Below are positions 38,949 through 48,386 of a stretch of 64,000 nt of DNA, one piece after another. Source of the DNA: Pseudomonas silvicola. GTDB taxonomy: Bacteria; Pseudomonadota; Gammaproteobacteria; Pseudomonadales; Pseudomonadaceae. Below the pieces are notes generated by a model that did not search any database, was not told where the DNA came from, and saw only the letters and a list, made by a program, of their open reading frames with translations. How positions within the stretch are numbered: the first letter of the stretch is position 1; each line of letters starts with the position of its first letter. A program made the translations under genes and the position numbers. The stretch lies in the NCBI RefSeq assembly GCF_026651855.1, contig NZ_CP093280.1:6098501-6162500 (forward strand). Direction: 5' to 3'.

Positions 38949-39703
38949 AAGCCAACCCCATTGTCGGCCAAGGCACCGCGCCCGAAGCCTGGCAGGCCTG
39001 CCCGCTGCTGGCGAACCTGCCGTTCTGCGAGGTAGACCGGTTGGTCCCGGCGGGCGCCCGTGCAGTGATCGTTGCGCCCCACCCGGACGACGAGGTGCTG
39101 GGCTGCGGCGGCCTGCTGCAACACCTGCTGGCCCTGGGCCGGCCCGTGCAACTGATATCGGTCACCGATGGCACCGCCAGCCACCCGGGTTCGCAGCAAT
39201 GGCCGGTGGCGCGACTGGCCGCTGAGCGGCCTCGCGAAAGCGCTGAGGCATTGCGACGCCTGGGCTTTGAGCCGGGGGAATTGCCCTGGTTGCGCGTTGG
39301 CCTCGGCGACAGCCAGGTGCCAGCCGGCCAGGGCCGGCTGCAGGCCTTCCTGGAGAACCACCTGCTGCCCAGCGACGTGGTGTTCGCCACCTGGAGCCAG
39401 GACGGCCATTGCGACCACGAAGCCGTCGGCCTGGCCAGCCGCGCCGCGGCCGAAGCCGTGGGGGCCACGGTGCATGAACTGCCGATCTGGACGTGGCACT
39501 GGGCCACGCCCGGTGACCCTCGAGTGCCGTGGCAACGTGCCCGTAAAGTCCCCCTGAGTGCAGGTATGCTCGCCCGCAAGCGCCATGCCGCGCAGGCATT
39601 CACCAGCCAGCTGCAGGGCGACCCCGAGGCCGGGCTGGCACCGGTGCTGTCTGCCACGGTGCTGGAGCGCCTGATGCAATCCTACGAAGTGGTGCTGTTA
39701 TGA
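38945..39703 (+). CDS. PIG-L family deacetylase
   Basis: The 252-residue LmbE/PIG-L enzyme has the zinc motif APHPDDEVLGCGG and a later DGHCDHEAVG. The family removes N-acetyl groups from sugars such as GlcNAc conjugates. The target here is unknown. It sits between the acyl-CoA dehydrogenase-like and methyltransferase genes with 4-bp overlaps on both sides. Confidence 0.92.
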   Translation: MKANPIVGQGTAPEAWQACPLLANLPFCEVDRLVPAGARAVIVAPHPDDEVLGCGGLLQHLLALGRPVQLISVTDGTASHPGSQQWPVARLAAERPRESAEALRRLGFEPGELPWLRVGLGDSQVPAGQGRLQAFLENHLLPSDVVFATWSQDGHCDHEAVGLASRAAAEAVGATVHELPIWTWHWATPGDPRVPWQRARKVPLSAGMLARKRHAAQAFTSQLQGDPEAGLAPVLSATVLERLMQSYEVVLL

Positions 39704-40299
39704 GTGTCGCCGATACCGAGTTCGACCGCCTGTTCGCCAACAATGACGACCCCTGGGCCATGCGCCAGCGCTGGTACGAACAGCGCAAGCGGGCCTTGCT
39801 GCTGGCTTGCTTGCCGCGCGCCGAATACCAGTCGATCTTTGAGCCTGGCTGTGCCAATGGCGAAACCAGCGCCGTGCTTGCCCAGCGTTGCCGACGCCTG
39901 CTGTGCTACGACACGGCCGAGCGAGCCGTCGCCCTGACCCGGCAAAAACTGGCCGCCGTGCCCCATGCCAGCGTCGAGCAAGGCCGGCTGCCCGGTCAAT
40001 GGCCCAAGGGCCCGTTCGACCTGGTGGTGATCAACGAACTGGGCTACTACCTGGACGACGCCGACCTGACACACCTGATAGAAGCCTGCCGCGCCAGCCT
40101 CAGCGACGACGGCCAGGTCTTGGCCTGCCACTGGCGCACGCCCATTCACGGCTGCAGCCTGGACGGTGATGCCGTGCATCACCGGCTAGGCATTGGCTTG
40201 GGCATGACCTCATTGCTGGAGCACCGGGAAGCTGATTTCGTCCTGCAGCTGTGGGGCCGAGACCCGCGTTCGGTGGCCCAGCACGAAGGCTTGCGCTGA
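39700..40299 (+). CDS. NodS-like SAM-dependent methyltransferase
   Basis: The 199-residue class I methyltransferase has motif I as FEPGCANGETSAVLAQ, followed by LLCYDTAERAVALTRQKL and FDLVVINELGYYL. It is close in layout to NodS, an N-methyltransferase acting on a deacetylated glucosamine. Together with the adjacent PIG-L gene this suggests deacetylation then N-methylation of an amino-sugar, which is inference. It overlaps PIG-L by ATGA. Confidence 0.88.
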   Translation: MSVADTEFDRLFANNDDPWAMRQRWYEQRKRALLLACLPRAEYQSIFEPGCANGETSAVLAQRCRRLLCYDTAERAVALTRQKLAAVPHASVEQGRLPGQWPKGPFDLVVINELGYYLDDADLTHLIEACRASLSDDGQVLACHWRTPIHGCSLDGDAVHHRLGIGLGMTSLLEHREADFVLQLWGRDPRSVAQHEGLR

Positions 40300-40423
40300 G
40301 GCAGTGCCGGGCAAAGCTCGGGAAGAGGACTGTCAGGTCGACCGCGTTGTCCGCTTCAAGGGGAACCGATATCAAACGCCGCCGGTCCCAACCCATGAGC
40401 GCCCTGTCATCCAAGGAGCAACC

Positions 40424-41224
40424 GTGACCGCCCAAGCCCCCGGCCAGGCCAGCCGCCAGCACCCTCCCGAGCCCCCCGTGGCGGTGCATCGCATGCGCAT
40501 CCTGACCGTCAACACGCACAAAGGCTTCACCGCCTTCAACCGTCGTTTCATTCTGCCCGAACTGCGCGAAGCGGTGCGCAGCACCGGCGCCGACCTGGTG
40601 TTTCTGCAGGAGGTGCTGGGCGAGCATGACCGCCACGCCGAACGCCACCACAACTGGCCGCAAATGTCCCAGTACGAATTTCTCGCCGACAGCATGTGGA
40701 GCGACTTCGCCTACGGCCGCAACGCCGTGTACCCCGACGGCCACCACGGCAATGCGTTGTTGTCCAAATACCCCATCCTGCACTACCGCAACCTCGACGT
40801 CTCCATCACCGGCCCCGAACGCCGCGGGCTGCTTCACTGTGTGCTGCAAGTGCCCGGGCATGAGGAAGTGCACGCGATCTGCGTGCACCTGTCGCTGCTG
40901 GAGAGCCACCGCCAACAACAACTGGGCCTGCTGCGCCAATTGCTCGATTCACTGCCCGACGATGCACCGGTGATCATCGCCGGCGACTTCAACGACTGGC
41001 AGTTGCGCGGCAACACCACCCTCACCCGTGCCCGCGACTTGCACGAGGCCTTTGAGCGCCATAACGGCAGCCTGGCCCGAACCTACCCGGCGCGCTTTCC
41101 CCTGCTGCGCCTGGACCGGGTGTATTTGCGCAACGCCACCAGCCATGCCCCGACCATCCTGGGCAGCAAGCCATGGACGCATTTGTCCGACCACCTGCCA
41201 CTGACGGTGGAAGTGCACTTATAG
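40424..41224 (+). CDS. Endonuclease/exonuclease/phosphatase (EEP) family protein
   Basis: The 266-residue protein has the EEP fold motifs in order: LTVNTHKGF (Asn), LVFLQEVLG (metal Glu), AGDFNDW (Asp/Asn) and LSDHLPLTVEV (Asp-His). Members cut nucleic acids or phosphodiester lipids. I chose GTG 40424 because AAGGAG lies 6 nt upstream; an in-frame extension to 40304 covers REP-like sequence. A short REP fragment (40310-40325) precedes it. In Pseudomonas this gene often neighbours a cardiolipin synthase, not seen here. Confidence 0.85.
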   Translation: MTAQAPGQASRQHPPEPPVAVHRMRILTVNTHKGFTAFNRRFILPELREAVRSTGADLVFLQEVLGEHDRHAERHHNWPQMSQYEFLADSMWSDFAYGRNAVYPDGHHGNALLSKYPILHYRNLDVSITGPERRGLLHCVLQVPGHEEVHAICVHLSLLESHRQQQLGLLRQLLDSLPDDAPVIIAGDFNDWQLRGNTTLTRARDLHEAFERHNGSLARTYPARFPLLRLDRVYLRNATSHAPTILGSKPWTHLSDHLPLTVEVHL

Positions 41225-41526
41225 GGAATGTTTTGGAATAGCGTCAGCACTGGATAGATGCTCGTCTTCTCACACGCGTAATTGCGGCGCTTTTTCAATC
41301 ACTTGGAGGGCGTAACGAGCGCGATTCAAAAAGTTCCGGTTTCTTGACGCATGGCGGTGCGTCTCCTTAGCTTCAGATAACACAACACACCCTAAGAAAA
41401 CACCGACCCAACGCCTCTGGCCCGCGCCTTTCAGCGCTGCGCCCAGGCCTGGGCCGCTGGCTTCGGCCGCCTTGACTGCGACGCACACGGCGTACTCCCT
41501 TGCCAGACCAACACCCGGAGCTCGCC
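41225..41526. other. Intergenic region before the autotransporter-barrel gene
   Basis: About 300 bp with no supported gene. A small hairpin GACGCA-TGGCGG-TGCGTC occurs near 41346-41363. AT content is somewhat higher around 41290-41400. No clear promoter or RNA gene seen. Confidence 0.45.
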
Positions 41527-42234
41527 ATGACCACCCTTCATCATCCCCTGCTCTATGCCACCTGCACCTCGTTGCTGCTCAGCGTTTCCCCCCAGGCCGT
41601 CGCCGGCGAAACCGCCGACGATCCGCTCGGCCCACTGGACCTTGGCAACCGCGCCTACACCAGCACCGGGCTGTCCACCCCGGCCGACCAGGCCAGCCTA
41701 TTCAATGTCTTTGCTCACGGGTTGGGCGTGGCCTGGTCGGTGAGTTCCCAGGTCCAGGACAGCGGCCGGCCGGACAATGCCCGCGCCACCGCCGTGGCAT
41801 TGGGCGGCACGGTGGCCTTTGTGCTGGGCGAAAACTGGTCATTCGAACCCCAGGCGCAACTGATCAACCAACAACTGCTGCCCGGCCCTGGCGGCCAGGG
41901 CCCGCGGCTGCTGGCCAGCGACAGCCAGCCCAGCTGGAGCGGGCGAGTGGGCGCGCGGCTGTCCGGGCACTACCAGGTCGGCAGCACGGCCGTCGAGCCA
42001 TTCCTGCGCACCAGCCTGACCTACAGCTTCAGCAATGACAGCCCACTCGCCCTGGCGCAGGTAGACAAGATCAACAGCAGCCGCAACCCCACCGCCGTCG
42101 CCGTGGGCCTGGGGCTGGTGGCGCGCATGACCCCCACGGTCAGCCTGTTCGTCACGGCTGACTACAGCAGCCCTAGTGACGATAATGACCTGAATGGGCT
42201 GATTGGGGATGTGGGGGTGCGGGTGAGATGGTGA
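41527..42234 (+). CDS. Autotransporter beta-barrel domain without a passenger
   Basis: The 235-residue product has a signal peptide (~1-26, ending AVAGE). It then goes directly into what looks like the C-terminal barrel of a type V autotransporter: alternating strands such as GTVAFVLGENWSFEPQAQLI, GRVGARLSGHYQVG and FVTADYSSPSDDNDLNGLIGDVGVRVRW. It ends with an aromatic residue, as outer-membrane proteins do. The passenger is missing, and the barrel is short (~190 of ~270 residues). It could be a decayed autotransporter or a small stand-alone porin-like protein. GGAG lies 7 nt before ATG 41527. Confidence 0.7.
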   Translation: MTTLHHPLLYATCTSLLLSVSPQAVAGETADDPLGPLDLGNRAYTSTGLSTPADQASLFNVFAHGLGVAWSVSSQVQDSGRPDNARATAVALGGTVAFVLGENWSFEPQAQLINQQLLPGPGGQGPRLLASDSQPSWSGRVGARLSGHYQVGSTAVEPFLRTSLTYSFSNDSPLALAQVDKINSSRNPTAVAVGLGLVARMTPTVSLFVTADYSSPSDDNDLNGLIGDVGVRVRW

Positions 42235-42343
42235 GTTACCTGATCAACAGCCAGGCAAACAAGGCGGACCGCAGATCTGTGCGCCATCACCGCCAAGACC
42301 GTCTATCCTCCTTGGCACCCCTCACCAAGACACCACCCGCCCG

Positions 42344-43879
42344 ATGCCGTTTTTCCCCGACTCGCCACGCCGTTGCCGCCCACTGCGCTTGCTCGCCCCC
42401 TGGCTGGCGGGGGCGTTGCCGCTGGTGCTGGGCGTTGGCATCCTGTACTGGCAGGCAGAACGCGACCTGCAGGCAAACGCCAACGACACCGCCAACCAGG
42501 CCCTGGCCCAGTTCGACCTGATGCTGGACAACGTCGCCGCGGCGGCCAACGACCTGGTCCCCCTGGCTGGCCAGCCCTGCGCCGAGGTGACCCTGGCCCT
42601 GCGCGAACAGGTCACCCGCCGGCCCTTCGTGCGCTCCACCAACCTGGCGCTGGATGACCACCTGTATTGCAGCTCCCTTTTCGGCGACTTCAGCGAACCG
42701 GTCAACCCCGGTGATTACGTGGACGGCCGCCTGTGGCTGATGGATGGCAACCCCGTCACACCCGGCCAGGCACTGCTGGTGTACCGCGAGGCCAACGATG
42801 AACAGACCGCCCTGGCCACCCTGGACGGCTACCACCTGGCCAACGCGCTGCGCATGATCGGCCGCGAACAACCCGTGCTGTTGCAGGTGGGCAACAGCTG
42901 GCTGGCCCCGGACGGCAGCGTGCACGATGCCCCAGCGCCGACGTTCGAAGTAGCGCCGACGCAACTGGCCTCCAGTCGCTACCCGTTGAGCGTCATTACC
43001 GGTTACCCGGCCGGCGCCACCTGGGAGTGGATCGCCAGCCACCCATTGCTGCTGGCCTTGCTGGCATTTCTCGCTCTGCTGGCTGGCGGGCTGTGCCGCT
43101 GGCTGCTGCGCCGCGCCCACTCACCGCGCGCGGAATTGGCGCGAGCCCTGGACGCCAATGAGTTCATCCCTTACTACCAGCCGGTCGTGCGCGGCGTCAC
43201 TGGCCGTTGGGCCGGGGTGGAGGTGCTGATGCGCTGGCAGCACCCTCGCGAGGGCCTGGTACGCCCGGACCTGTTCATTCCTTTCGCCGAGCATTCCGGC
43301 CTGATCGTGCCCATGACCCGCCAACTGATGCACCAGGCCGCGGCCGACCTGCGCGCTCACGCCGAGCGGTTCGAGGACGGCTTTCACGTGGGCATCAATA
43401 TCACCGCCGAACACTGCCAGGACCTGGCCCTGCTGGATGACTGTCGGGACTTTCTCGCAGGCTTTGCCCCCGGGCGCATCACCCTGGTGCTGGAGCTGAC
43501 AGAACGCGAGCTGATACGTCCTACCGCGGTGACTCACCAATTGTTCGAAGCCTTGCACAACCTGGGCGTGACGATCGCCATCGACGACTTCGGCACAGGC
43601 CATTCGAGCCTGGCGTACCTGCGCGAATTCAAGGTGGACTTCCTGAAAATCGATCAAAGCTTCATTGCCACCATCGGCAAGGACGCGCTGTCGGGGCACA
43701 TCGTCGACAGCATCATCGAACTGTCGGGCAAGCTCGACCTGGGCATCGTTGCCGAAGGTGTGGAAGAACCGGTACAACGCGACTACCTGGTCCAGCGCCG
43801 GGTGGAATTCCTGCAAGGCTACCTGTTCGGCCGGCCCATGCCCTTGCAGGACCTGATCGACCACCTGCCGGCCGATTGA
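42344..43879 (+). CDS. CSS-motif EAL-domain cyclic-di-GMP phosphodiesterase
   Basis: The 511-residue membrane protein has two transmembrane helices (~17-36 and ~228-250) bracketing a periplasmic CSS domain with the YCSSLFG motif. The EAL domain spans ~260-505. Its EAL signature reads EVLMRW, which keeps the Glu and Arg of ExLxR. NITAEH, ELTERE, IDDFGTGHSSLAYL, DFLKIDQSF and AEGVEE are all present, so it is probably active. Known CSS-EAL proteins degrade c-di-GMP under redox control by periplasmic disulfides. Confidence 0.92.
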   Translation: MPFFPDSPRRCRPLRLLAPWLAGALPLVLGVGILYWQAERDLQANANDTANQALAQFDLMLDNVAAAANDLVPLAGQPCAEVTLALREQVTRRPFVRSTNLALDDHLYCSSLFGDFSEPVNPGDYVDGRLWLMDGNPVTPGQALLVYREANDEQTALATLDGYHLANALRMIGREQPVLLQVGNSWLAPDGSVHDAPAPTFEVAPTQLASSRYPLSVITGYPAGATWEWIASHPLLLALLAFLALLAGGLCRWLLRRAHSPRAELARALDANEFIPYYQPVVRGVTGRWAGVEVLMRWQHPREGLVRPDLFIPFAEHSGLIVPMTRQLMHQAAADLRAHAERFEDGFHVGINITAEHCQDLALLDDCRDFLAGFAPGRITLVLELTERELIRPTAVTHQLFEALHNLGVTIAIDDFGTGHSSLAYLREFKVDFLKIDQSFIATIGKDALSGHIVDSIIELSGKLDLGIVAEGVEEPVQRDYLVQRRVEFLQGYLFGRPMPLQDLIDHLPAD

Positions 43880-43893
43880 GGGAATTGTCCCTG

Positions 43894-45318
43894 CTACGCG
43901 CCGCGCAGGAAGTAATAGACCCGCGCGCCCACCACGACCTTCTCCATGACCACAAGGCCGCCGGCCGGCTCATCCTGGCGCTCCATTACCGCCACGTTCC
44001 CGGGCTGTTCGGCCAGGAAACGCACCACCGCCCCTTCGGTGGGCAGCGCTGGCAGCAAGCTGCGACTGTAGAATACCGCCGCGCCCGCCAGCCGCTCGCT
44101 GGGGGTCGCCAGCGCCACGGTGTGGCCTTCGGCCTGCAAGGCGCGTATGCGCTCGGTCAATGGCAGGAACGACTCGCCCCGGTCGGCCTGGGGGATGACC
44201 CACACCGCCACCCCCAGGTACGCCAGTACCATCAGCGCCATTACCCCGCTGGCGACGCCCCGCCACGGCACTGCAGCACGCCAGGCCTGCAACCGGGACA
44301 GCAGCACGCTGGCGTACTCGGCGCCGATCACCGCCGCGGCCGGTGCCAGCGACATCAGGTAAACCATGCGTTTGCTCGACGCCACGGTCAGCAGGGCAAA
44401 CTGCGCCAGCAACCACAGGCTGAAGAACATCACATGGGGCTGCGCGCGCCATTGCGTGCGAAAGTGCCACAAGCCCAGGTACACCAGCAGGTTCCAGGGC
44501 AGGAACGCTTCGGGCAGCTTGGCCAGGTAGTAATGAAACGGCTCGAAGTGCCCAGCTTCGGTGAACGAGCCACTGAAACGCCCGACGCTGTTGGCCCACA
44601 ACACGTCCGTGAGCGCCGGGGCACCGGCCTGCTGGTACAGCAGCGCCAGCCAGACCAGCAACGGCACCAGCCCCACCAGTGTCAGGCCTGCCGGCCACAA
44701 CCAGCGGCCCACCACCAGGCGCTGGTCGCGCACGGCTTCGGCCAGCAACCAGGCAAAGATCACCACCCCCGGCAATGCCAGCCCCAATACCCCCTTGCTC
44801 AGGGTGGCGATAGCGATGCCGGCGACGAACATCAGTGCGCTGGCCGCCGAGCGCTGGCGGCTGGCCAGATGGAAACCCAGCAACGCCAGGCTTACCCCCA
44901 GGCTCAGCAACGAGTCCTCGCCCACCTGGCGTACGTTGCCCCAGAAGCTGGCGGTAGTGGCCAGCATCAGCGCAGCCGTCATTGCCAGCGCCACGGGGCG
45001 GCCCAGGCGGCGCAACGTGGCGAACAGCAGCAGCACGCTGAATAGGCCAGCCAGTGCCGAGGCCAGGCGAACCGCCCAGGTGCCAGGGCCGAACACCGCC
45101 ATGGCGGCACTGGCCAGCCACAGGCTCAGGGGCGGTTTTTCCAGAAAGGGTTCGCCATTGAGGCGTGGGGTAACCCAGTCCCGGTGCAGGTACATTTCCA
45201 TGGCAATGCCCCCCACCCGCGGCTCCGTGGATCCCTGCAACTGATGGTTGCCCAGGGCGACGAAGAACAGCAGGCCGGTGATCAGCAGCAACAGCACGAA
45301 GCAGCGTTTCGACGTCAT
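43894..45318 (-). CDS. ArnT-like membrane glycosyltransferase (GT83 type), copy A
   Basis: The 474-residue polytopic protein has about twelve hydrophobic helices and the N-terminal periplasmic loop typical of ArnT/PMT relatives (TEPRVGGIAMEM, then LNGEPFLEKPPLSLWL). Such enzymes move a sugar from undecaprenyl phosphate to lipid A or another acceptor. No arnBCADEF genes are present, so the donor is unknown. ATG 45318 gives the signal-like helix CFVLLLLITGLLFF. It is divergent from a second relative at 45545. Confidence 0.85.
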   Translation of the reverse strand: MTSKRCFVLLLLITGLLFFVALGNHQLQGSTEPRVGGIAMEMYLHRDWVTPRLNGEPFLEKPPLSLWLASAAMAVFGPGTWAVRLASALAGLFSVLLLFATLRRLGRPVALAMTAALMLATTASFWGNVRQVGEDSLLSLGVSLALLGFHLASRQRSAASALMFVAGIAIATLSKGVLGLALPGVVIFAWLLAEAVRDQRLVVGRWLWPAGLTLVGLVPLLVWLALLYQQAGAPALTDVLWANSVGRFSGSFTEAGHFEPFHYYLAKLPEAFLPWNLLVYLGLWHFRTQWRAQPHVMFFSLWLLAQFALLTVASSKRMVYLMSLAPAAAVIGAEYASVLLSRLQAWRAAVPWRGVASGVMALMVLAYLGVAVWVIPQADRGESFLPLTERIRALQAEGHTVALATPSERLAGAAVFYSRSLLPALPTEGAVVRFLAEQPGNVAVMERQDEPAGGLVVMEKVVVGARVYYFLRGA

Positions 45319-45544
45319 GTCCCGGACCCTGAACAAAGAAGGCTTCAGAGTACGGCAGCGCTGTGAAAAAGCGGTGAAAACCCAGTCAAGGTGTTGACGA
45401 TTTCAGCGAAATGTTTGTAACGCTTTTTTCTCATTCCCCTGACGCAAAGCCAACGCCTGGCTACTTAGGCTATGCAGGAAAAACAGGTGGCCACGCCTGT
45501 TCAACACCCTCGGCCGGCACAGTTTCCATGCGGACTCATTCACG

Positions 45545-47101
45545 ATGAACACCTTCCCTCGTTTCCTGCACGCTGAGCGTGGGGCCCTGGCCCTGCTGCT
45601 GGGCTTCTCCGCCATTGCCCTGCTGTTGGGCCTGGGCCAGCGCGAACTGTGGGGCGCGGAAACCCGCTGGGCCACTATCGCCCTGCAGATGCTGCAGAGC
45701 GGCGACTACTTCGACCCGTACCTCAAGGGCGCGGCCTACTACGACAAACCCTTGCCTTCCTACTGGCTGATCACCGCCAGCGCGAGCCTGTTCGGTGGCC
45801 TGGGGCACTGGTCGCTCCGCCTGCCTTCGGTGATCGCAGCGTGGCTGAGCATCTGGCTGGTGTACCTGCTGGGCGAACAACTGTTCCGCCGAGGCACAGG
45901 CCTGATCGCTGGTTGGCTGCTGGCCACCACCTTCTACTTTCTGGTGTGGGCGCGGGTCGCCACCGCGGATGTGCTGACGGTGTTCGGTGTGTTGGCGGCG
46001 GTGTGGTGGTACTGGCGCGGGCCGCTGGACACGCGCTTCTCCCGCTATGCCACGTTCTTTCTGATCCTGGCCCTGACGTCGCTGCTCAAGGGGCTGATCG
46101 GGTTCATCCTGCCGGGCCTGATGCTGCTGCCGCATCTGCTCGGCGAAGGCCGCTGGAAAACCCACCTCAACCTGCGGCTGCCACTGGCCATGGCCTTGGC
46201 CCTGGCGCTGTACATGCTGCCCTTCCTGCTGTCGCACCTGTACGGTCAGCCAGCGTATGGTGAAAGCGGCCTGGCCCTGGTGGTGCGGGAAAACCTGGTG
46301 CGGTTCTTCCAGCCGTTCGACAACTTCGGCCCTGCCTATACCTATCTGCTGTACCTGCCGGTCTATACCCTGCCCTGGGCCCCCTGCTGGATCATCGCGG
46401 TATGGCTAGCGCTGCGCCATTGGCGCCATACCGACATCAATGTCCGCTGGCTGGTGATGGGGCTGGGCCTGATGTTCCTGTTCTTCACCGCGTGCGGCAG
46501 CCGCCGCAGCTACTATGTGTTGCCGCTGGTGCCTTTCGCTCAACTGCTGGGCGCCGCCTGGCTGTGCGAATACCTGGCCACCCACCCCGGGAGGGCCCGG
46601 CGCTGGGGACGGGGCATCGGCGCCAGCGCCCTGGTCATGACCGTGGTGGTGGGCGTCGCCTACCCGTGGAGCAATGGCAACGGCGGCATCATCGAGTTTG
46701 GTCGCGAGGTCCAGGCCCGCGCCAGCCTGCAAGCTCCCTGGCGGCAATGGCACCTGGTGATGATCGACGTGGACAACAAATTGCCCTTGTACGTGCAGAA
46801 CCAGGGCGCGCCGTACACCTATATCGGCGAGGACGAAGACTATCCCCGCCAGGGCACCAGCGCCGACTTCATGGCCTGGCTGGCCAAGCGCACCGGCCAG
46901 GCCTGGGACCCGGCGCGCACGCTGATCTTCGCCCAGTACCCGACACTGAAGGACCTGCCCCTGCGCTACCTGGCCGAAGACCATGACCTGGTGCTGACCC
47001 GGCCCGACAATGGCGCACGGCTGCTGCGCGCTCACGACAACCAGAGCGTGGCGTTCATTCCGCGGAACGTCCCTGCAACGGTGGCCGAGCGCCAACCCTG
47101 A
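45545..47101 (+). CDS. ArnT-like membrane glycosyltransferase (GT83 type), copy B
   Basis: The 518-residue polytopic protein shares the family layout: GQRELWGAETRWATIAL, then GAAYYDKPLPSYWLI in the first loop, about eleven helices, and a ~130-residue C-terminal periplasmic domain. It is clearly diverged from copy A, not a recent duplicate. Acceptor and donor are unknown. It is separated from the divergent copy A by 226 bp that must hold both promoters, and followed 39 bp later by the aminotransferase gene. Confidence 0.85.
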   Translation: MNTFPRFLHAERGALALLLGFSAIALLLGLGQRELWGAETRWATIALQMLQSGDYFDPYLKGAAYYDKPLPSYWLITASASLFGGLGHWSLRLPSVIAAWLSIWLVYLLGEQLFRRGTGLIAGWLLATTFYFLVWARVATADVLTVFGVLAAVWWYWRGPLDTRFSRYATFFLILALTSLLKGLIGFILPGLMLLPHLLGEGRWKTHLNLRLPLAMALALALYMLPFLLSHLYGQPAYGESGLALVVRENLVRFFQPFDNFGPAYTYLLYLPVYTLPWAPCWIIAVWLALRHWRHTDINVRWLVMGLGLMFLFFTACGSRRSYYVLPLVPFAQLLGAAWLCEYLATHPGRARRWGRGIGASALVMTVVVGVAYPWSNGNGGIIEFGREVQARASLQAPWRQWHLVMIDVDNKLPLYVQNQGAPYTYIGEDEDYPRQGTSADFMAWLAKRTGQAWDPARTLIFAQYPTLKDLPLRYLAEDHDLVLTRPDNGARLLRAHDNQSVAFIPRNVPATVAERQP

Positions 47102-47140
47102 CTGGTAAGGTGGGCCATCAACCCCAGGAAAGATGAGCCC

Positions 47141-48319
47141 ATGCTCGATATCAACCGCCTGCGCGCCGACACCCCGGGCTGCGAACAGCTTGTTCACTTC
47201 AACAACGCCGGGGCCTCGCTGTCCCCGGCCGTGGTCGCCGCGGCCATTGCCCGCCACCAGCAACGGGAAATCCGCCTCGGCGGCTACGAGGCGGCGGATG
47301 CCGCGCAGGCGGAGACCGCGGCGGTGTATGCCGGCGTGGCACGCCTGCTCAATGCCCGAACCGAAGACATCGCCCTGGTGGACAACGCCACCCGCGCCTG
47401 GGACATGCTGTTCTACGCCCTGCCGCTGAAGGCCGGCGATGTGGTGCTGACCTCGGCCAGTGAATACGCCGGCAATTACATCCCGTACCTGCAGCTCAAG
47501 CAGCGGCTGGGCATCCAGATCGAGGTGCTGGCCAACGATGAGCAGGGGCAAGTCTGCCTGGCAGCCCTGCAGGCACGCCTGCAAGGCCCCGGCGTGGCCC
47601 TGGTGTCGCTGCCGATGATCGCCAGCAACGGTGGCGTGGTGCAGCCGGTGCAGGCCATCGGCGCCCTGTGCCGCGCCGCCGGTGTGCTGTTCCTGGTGGA
47701 CGCCTGCCAGGCCGCGGGCCAGGTGCCACTGGATGTCCGTGCCATCGGTTGTCACATGCTGACCGCCACCAGCCGAAAGTACCTGCGCGGGCCGCGTGGG
47801 GTAGGTTTTCTCTATATCGAACAGGCGCTATGCCAACGTCTCGAACCGACGTTCCTGGACCTGCACGCCGCCAGCCTGGTGAGCGCCGACGCCTTCGAGA
47901 TCCGTGCTGACGCGCGGCGCTTTGAAAGCTGGGAGAGCAACCTCGCGGTACGGCTGGGGTTTGGCGCAGCGGTGGACTACGCCCTGGGCGTGGGCGTCGA
48001 CGCCTTGTGGGCGCGGATCCGACACCTGGCGAACTACCTGCGCACCGCGCTGCACACCCTGCCTGGCTACCATTGCCAGGACGTGGGCCGACCGTTGTCG
48101 GGGCTGGTGACTTTCACCAGCGAGCACCACGCCCCGGCCGCCATCCAGCACTACCTGGCCCATTTGCCCCAGCGCATCAACGTCTCGGTATCAGGCGCGG
48201 CGTCGACCTGGCTGGACATGCAACAGCGCGGCCTGGAGAGCGTGGTGCGGGCCTCGGTGCACGCCTACAACACCGAGGCCGAACTCGATAGCCTGGTCGA
48301 TGCCCTGCGCGCCCTGTAA
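47141..48319 (+). CDS. Class V aminotransferase / cysteine-desulfurase-like PLP enzyme
   Basis: The 392-residue fold type I enzyme has FNNAGASLSP at the start, LFLVDACQAAG with the cofactor Asp, and TSRKYLRGPRGVGFLYI with Lys213 as the likely Schiff-base residue. It belongs to the class V (NifS/isopenicillin-N-epimerase-like) group; the substrate is not clear. Bases 47250-47629 of this gene are the source of the 0.37-kb patch found in the yej operon at 53928-54306. The gene here is intact. Confidence 0.9.
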   Translation: MLDINRLRADTPGCEQLVHFNNAGASLSPAVVAAAIARHQQREIRLGGYEAADAAQAETAAVYAGVARLLNARTEDIALVDNATRAWDMLFYALPLKAGDVVLTSASEYAGNYIPYLQLKQRLGIQIEVLANDEQGQVCLAALQARLQGPGVALVSLPMIASNGGVVQPVQAIGALCRAAGVLFLVDACQAAGQVPLDVRAIGCHMLTATSRKYLRGPRGVGFLYIEQALCQRLEPTFLDLHAASLVSADAFEIRADARRFESWESNLAVRLGFGAAVDYALGVGVDALWARIRHLANYLRTALHTLPGYHCQDVGRPLSGLVTFTSEHHAPAAIQHYLAHLPQRINVSVSGAASTWLDMQQRGLESVVRASVHAYNTEAELDSLVDALRAL

Positions 48320-48386
48320 TCGTTCTGCAATGGGCGATGGCGCCTGCACCCATCTATCACCCCAAACAGCCCCACGGAGTTCCCCC

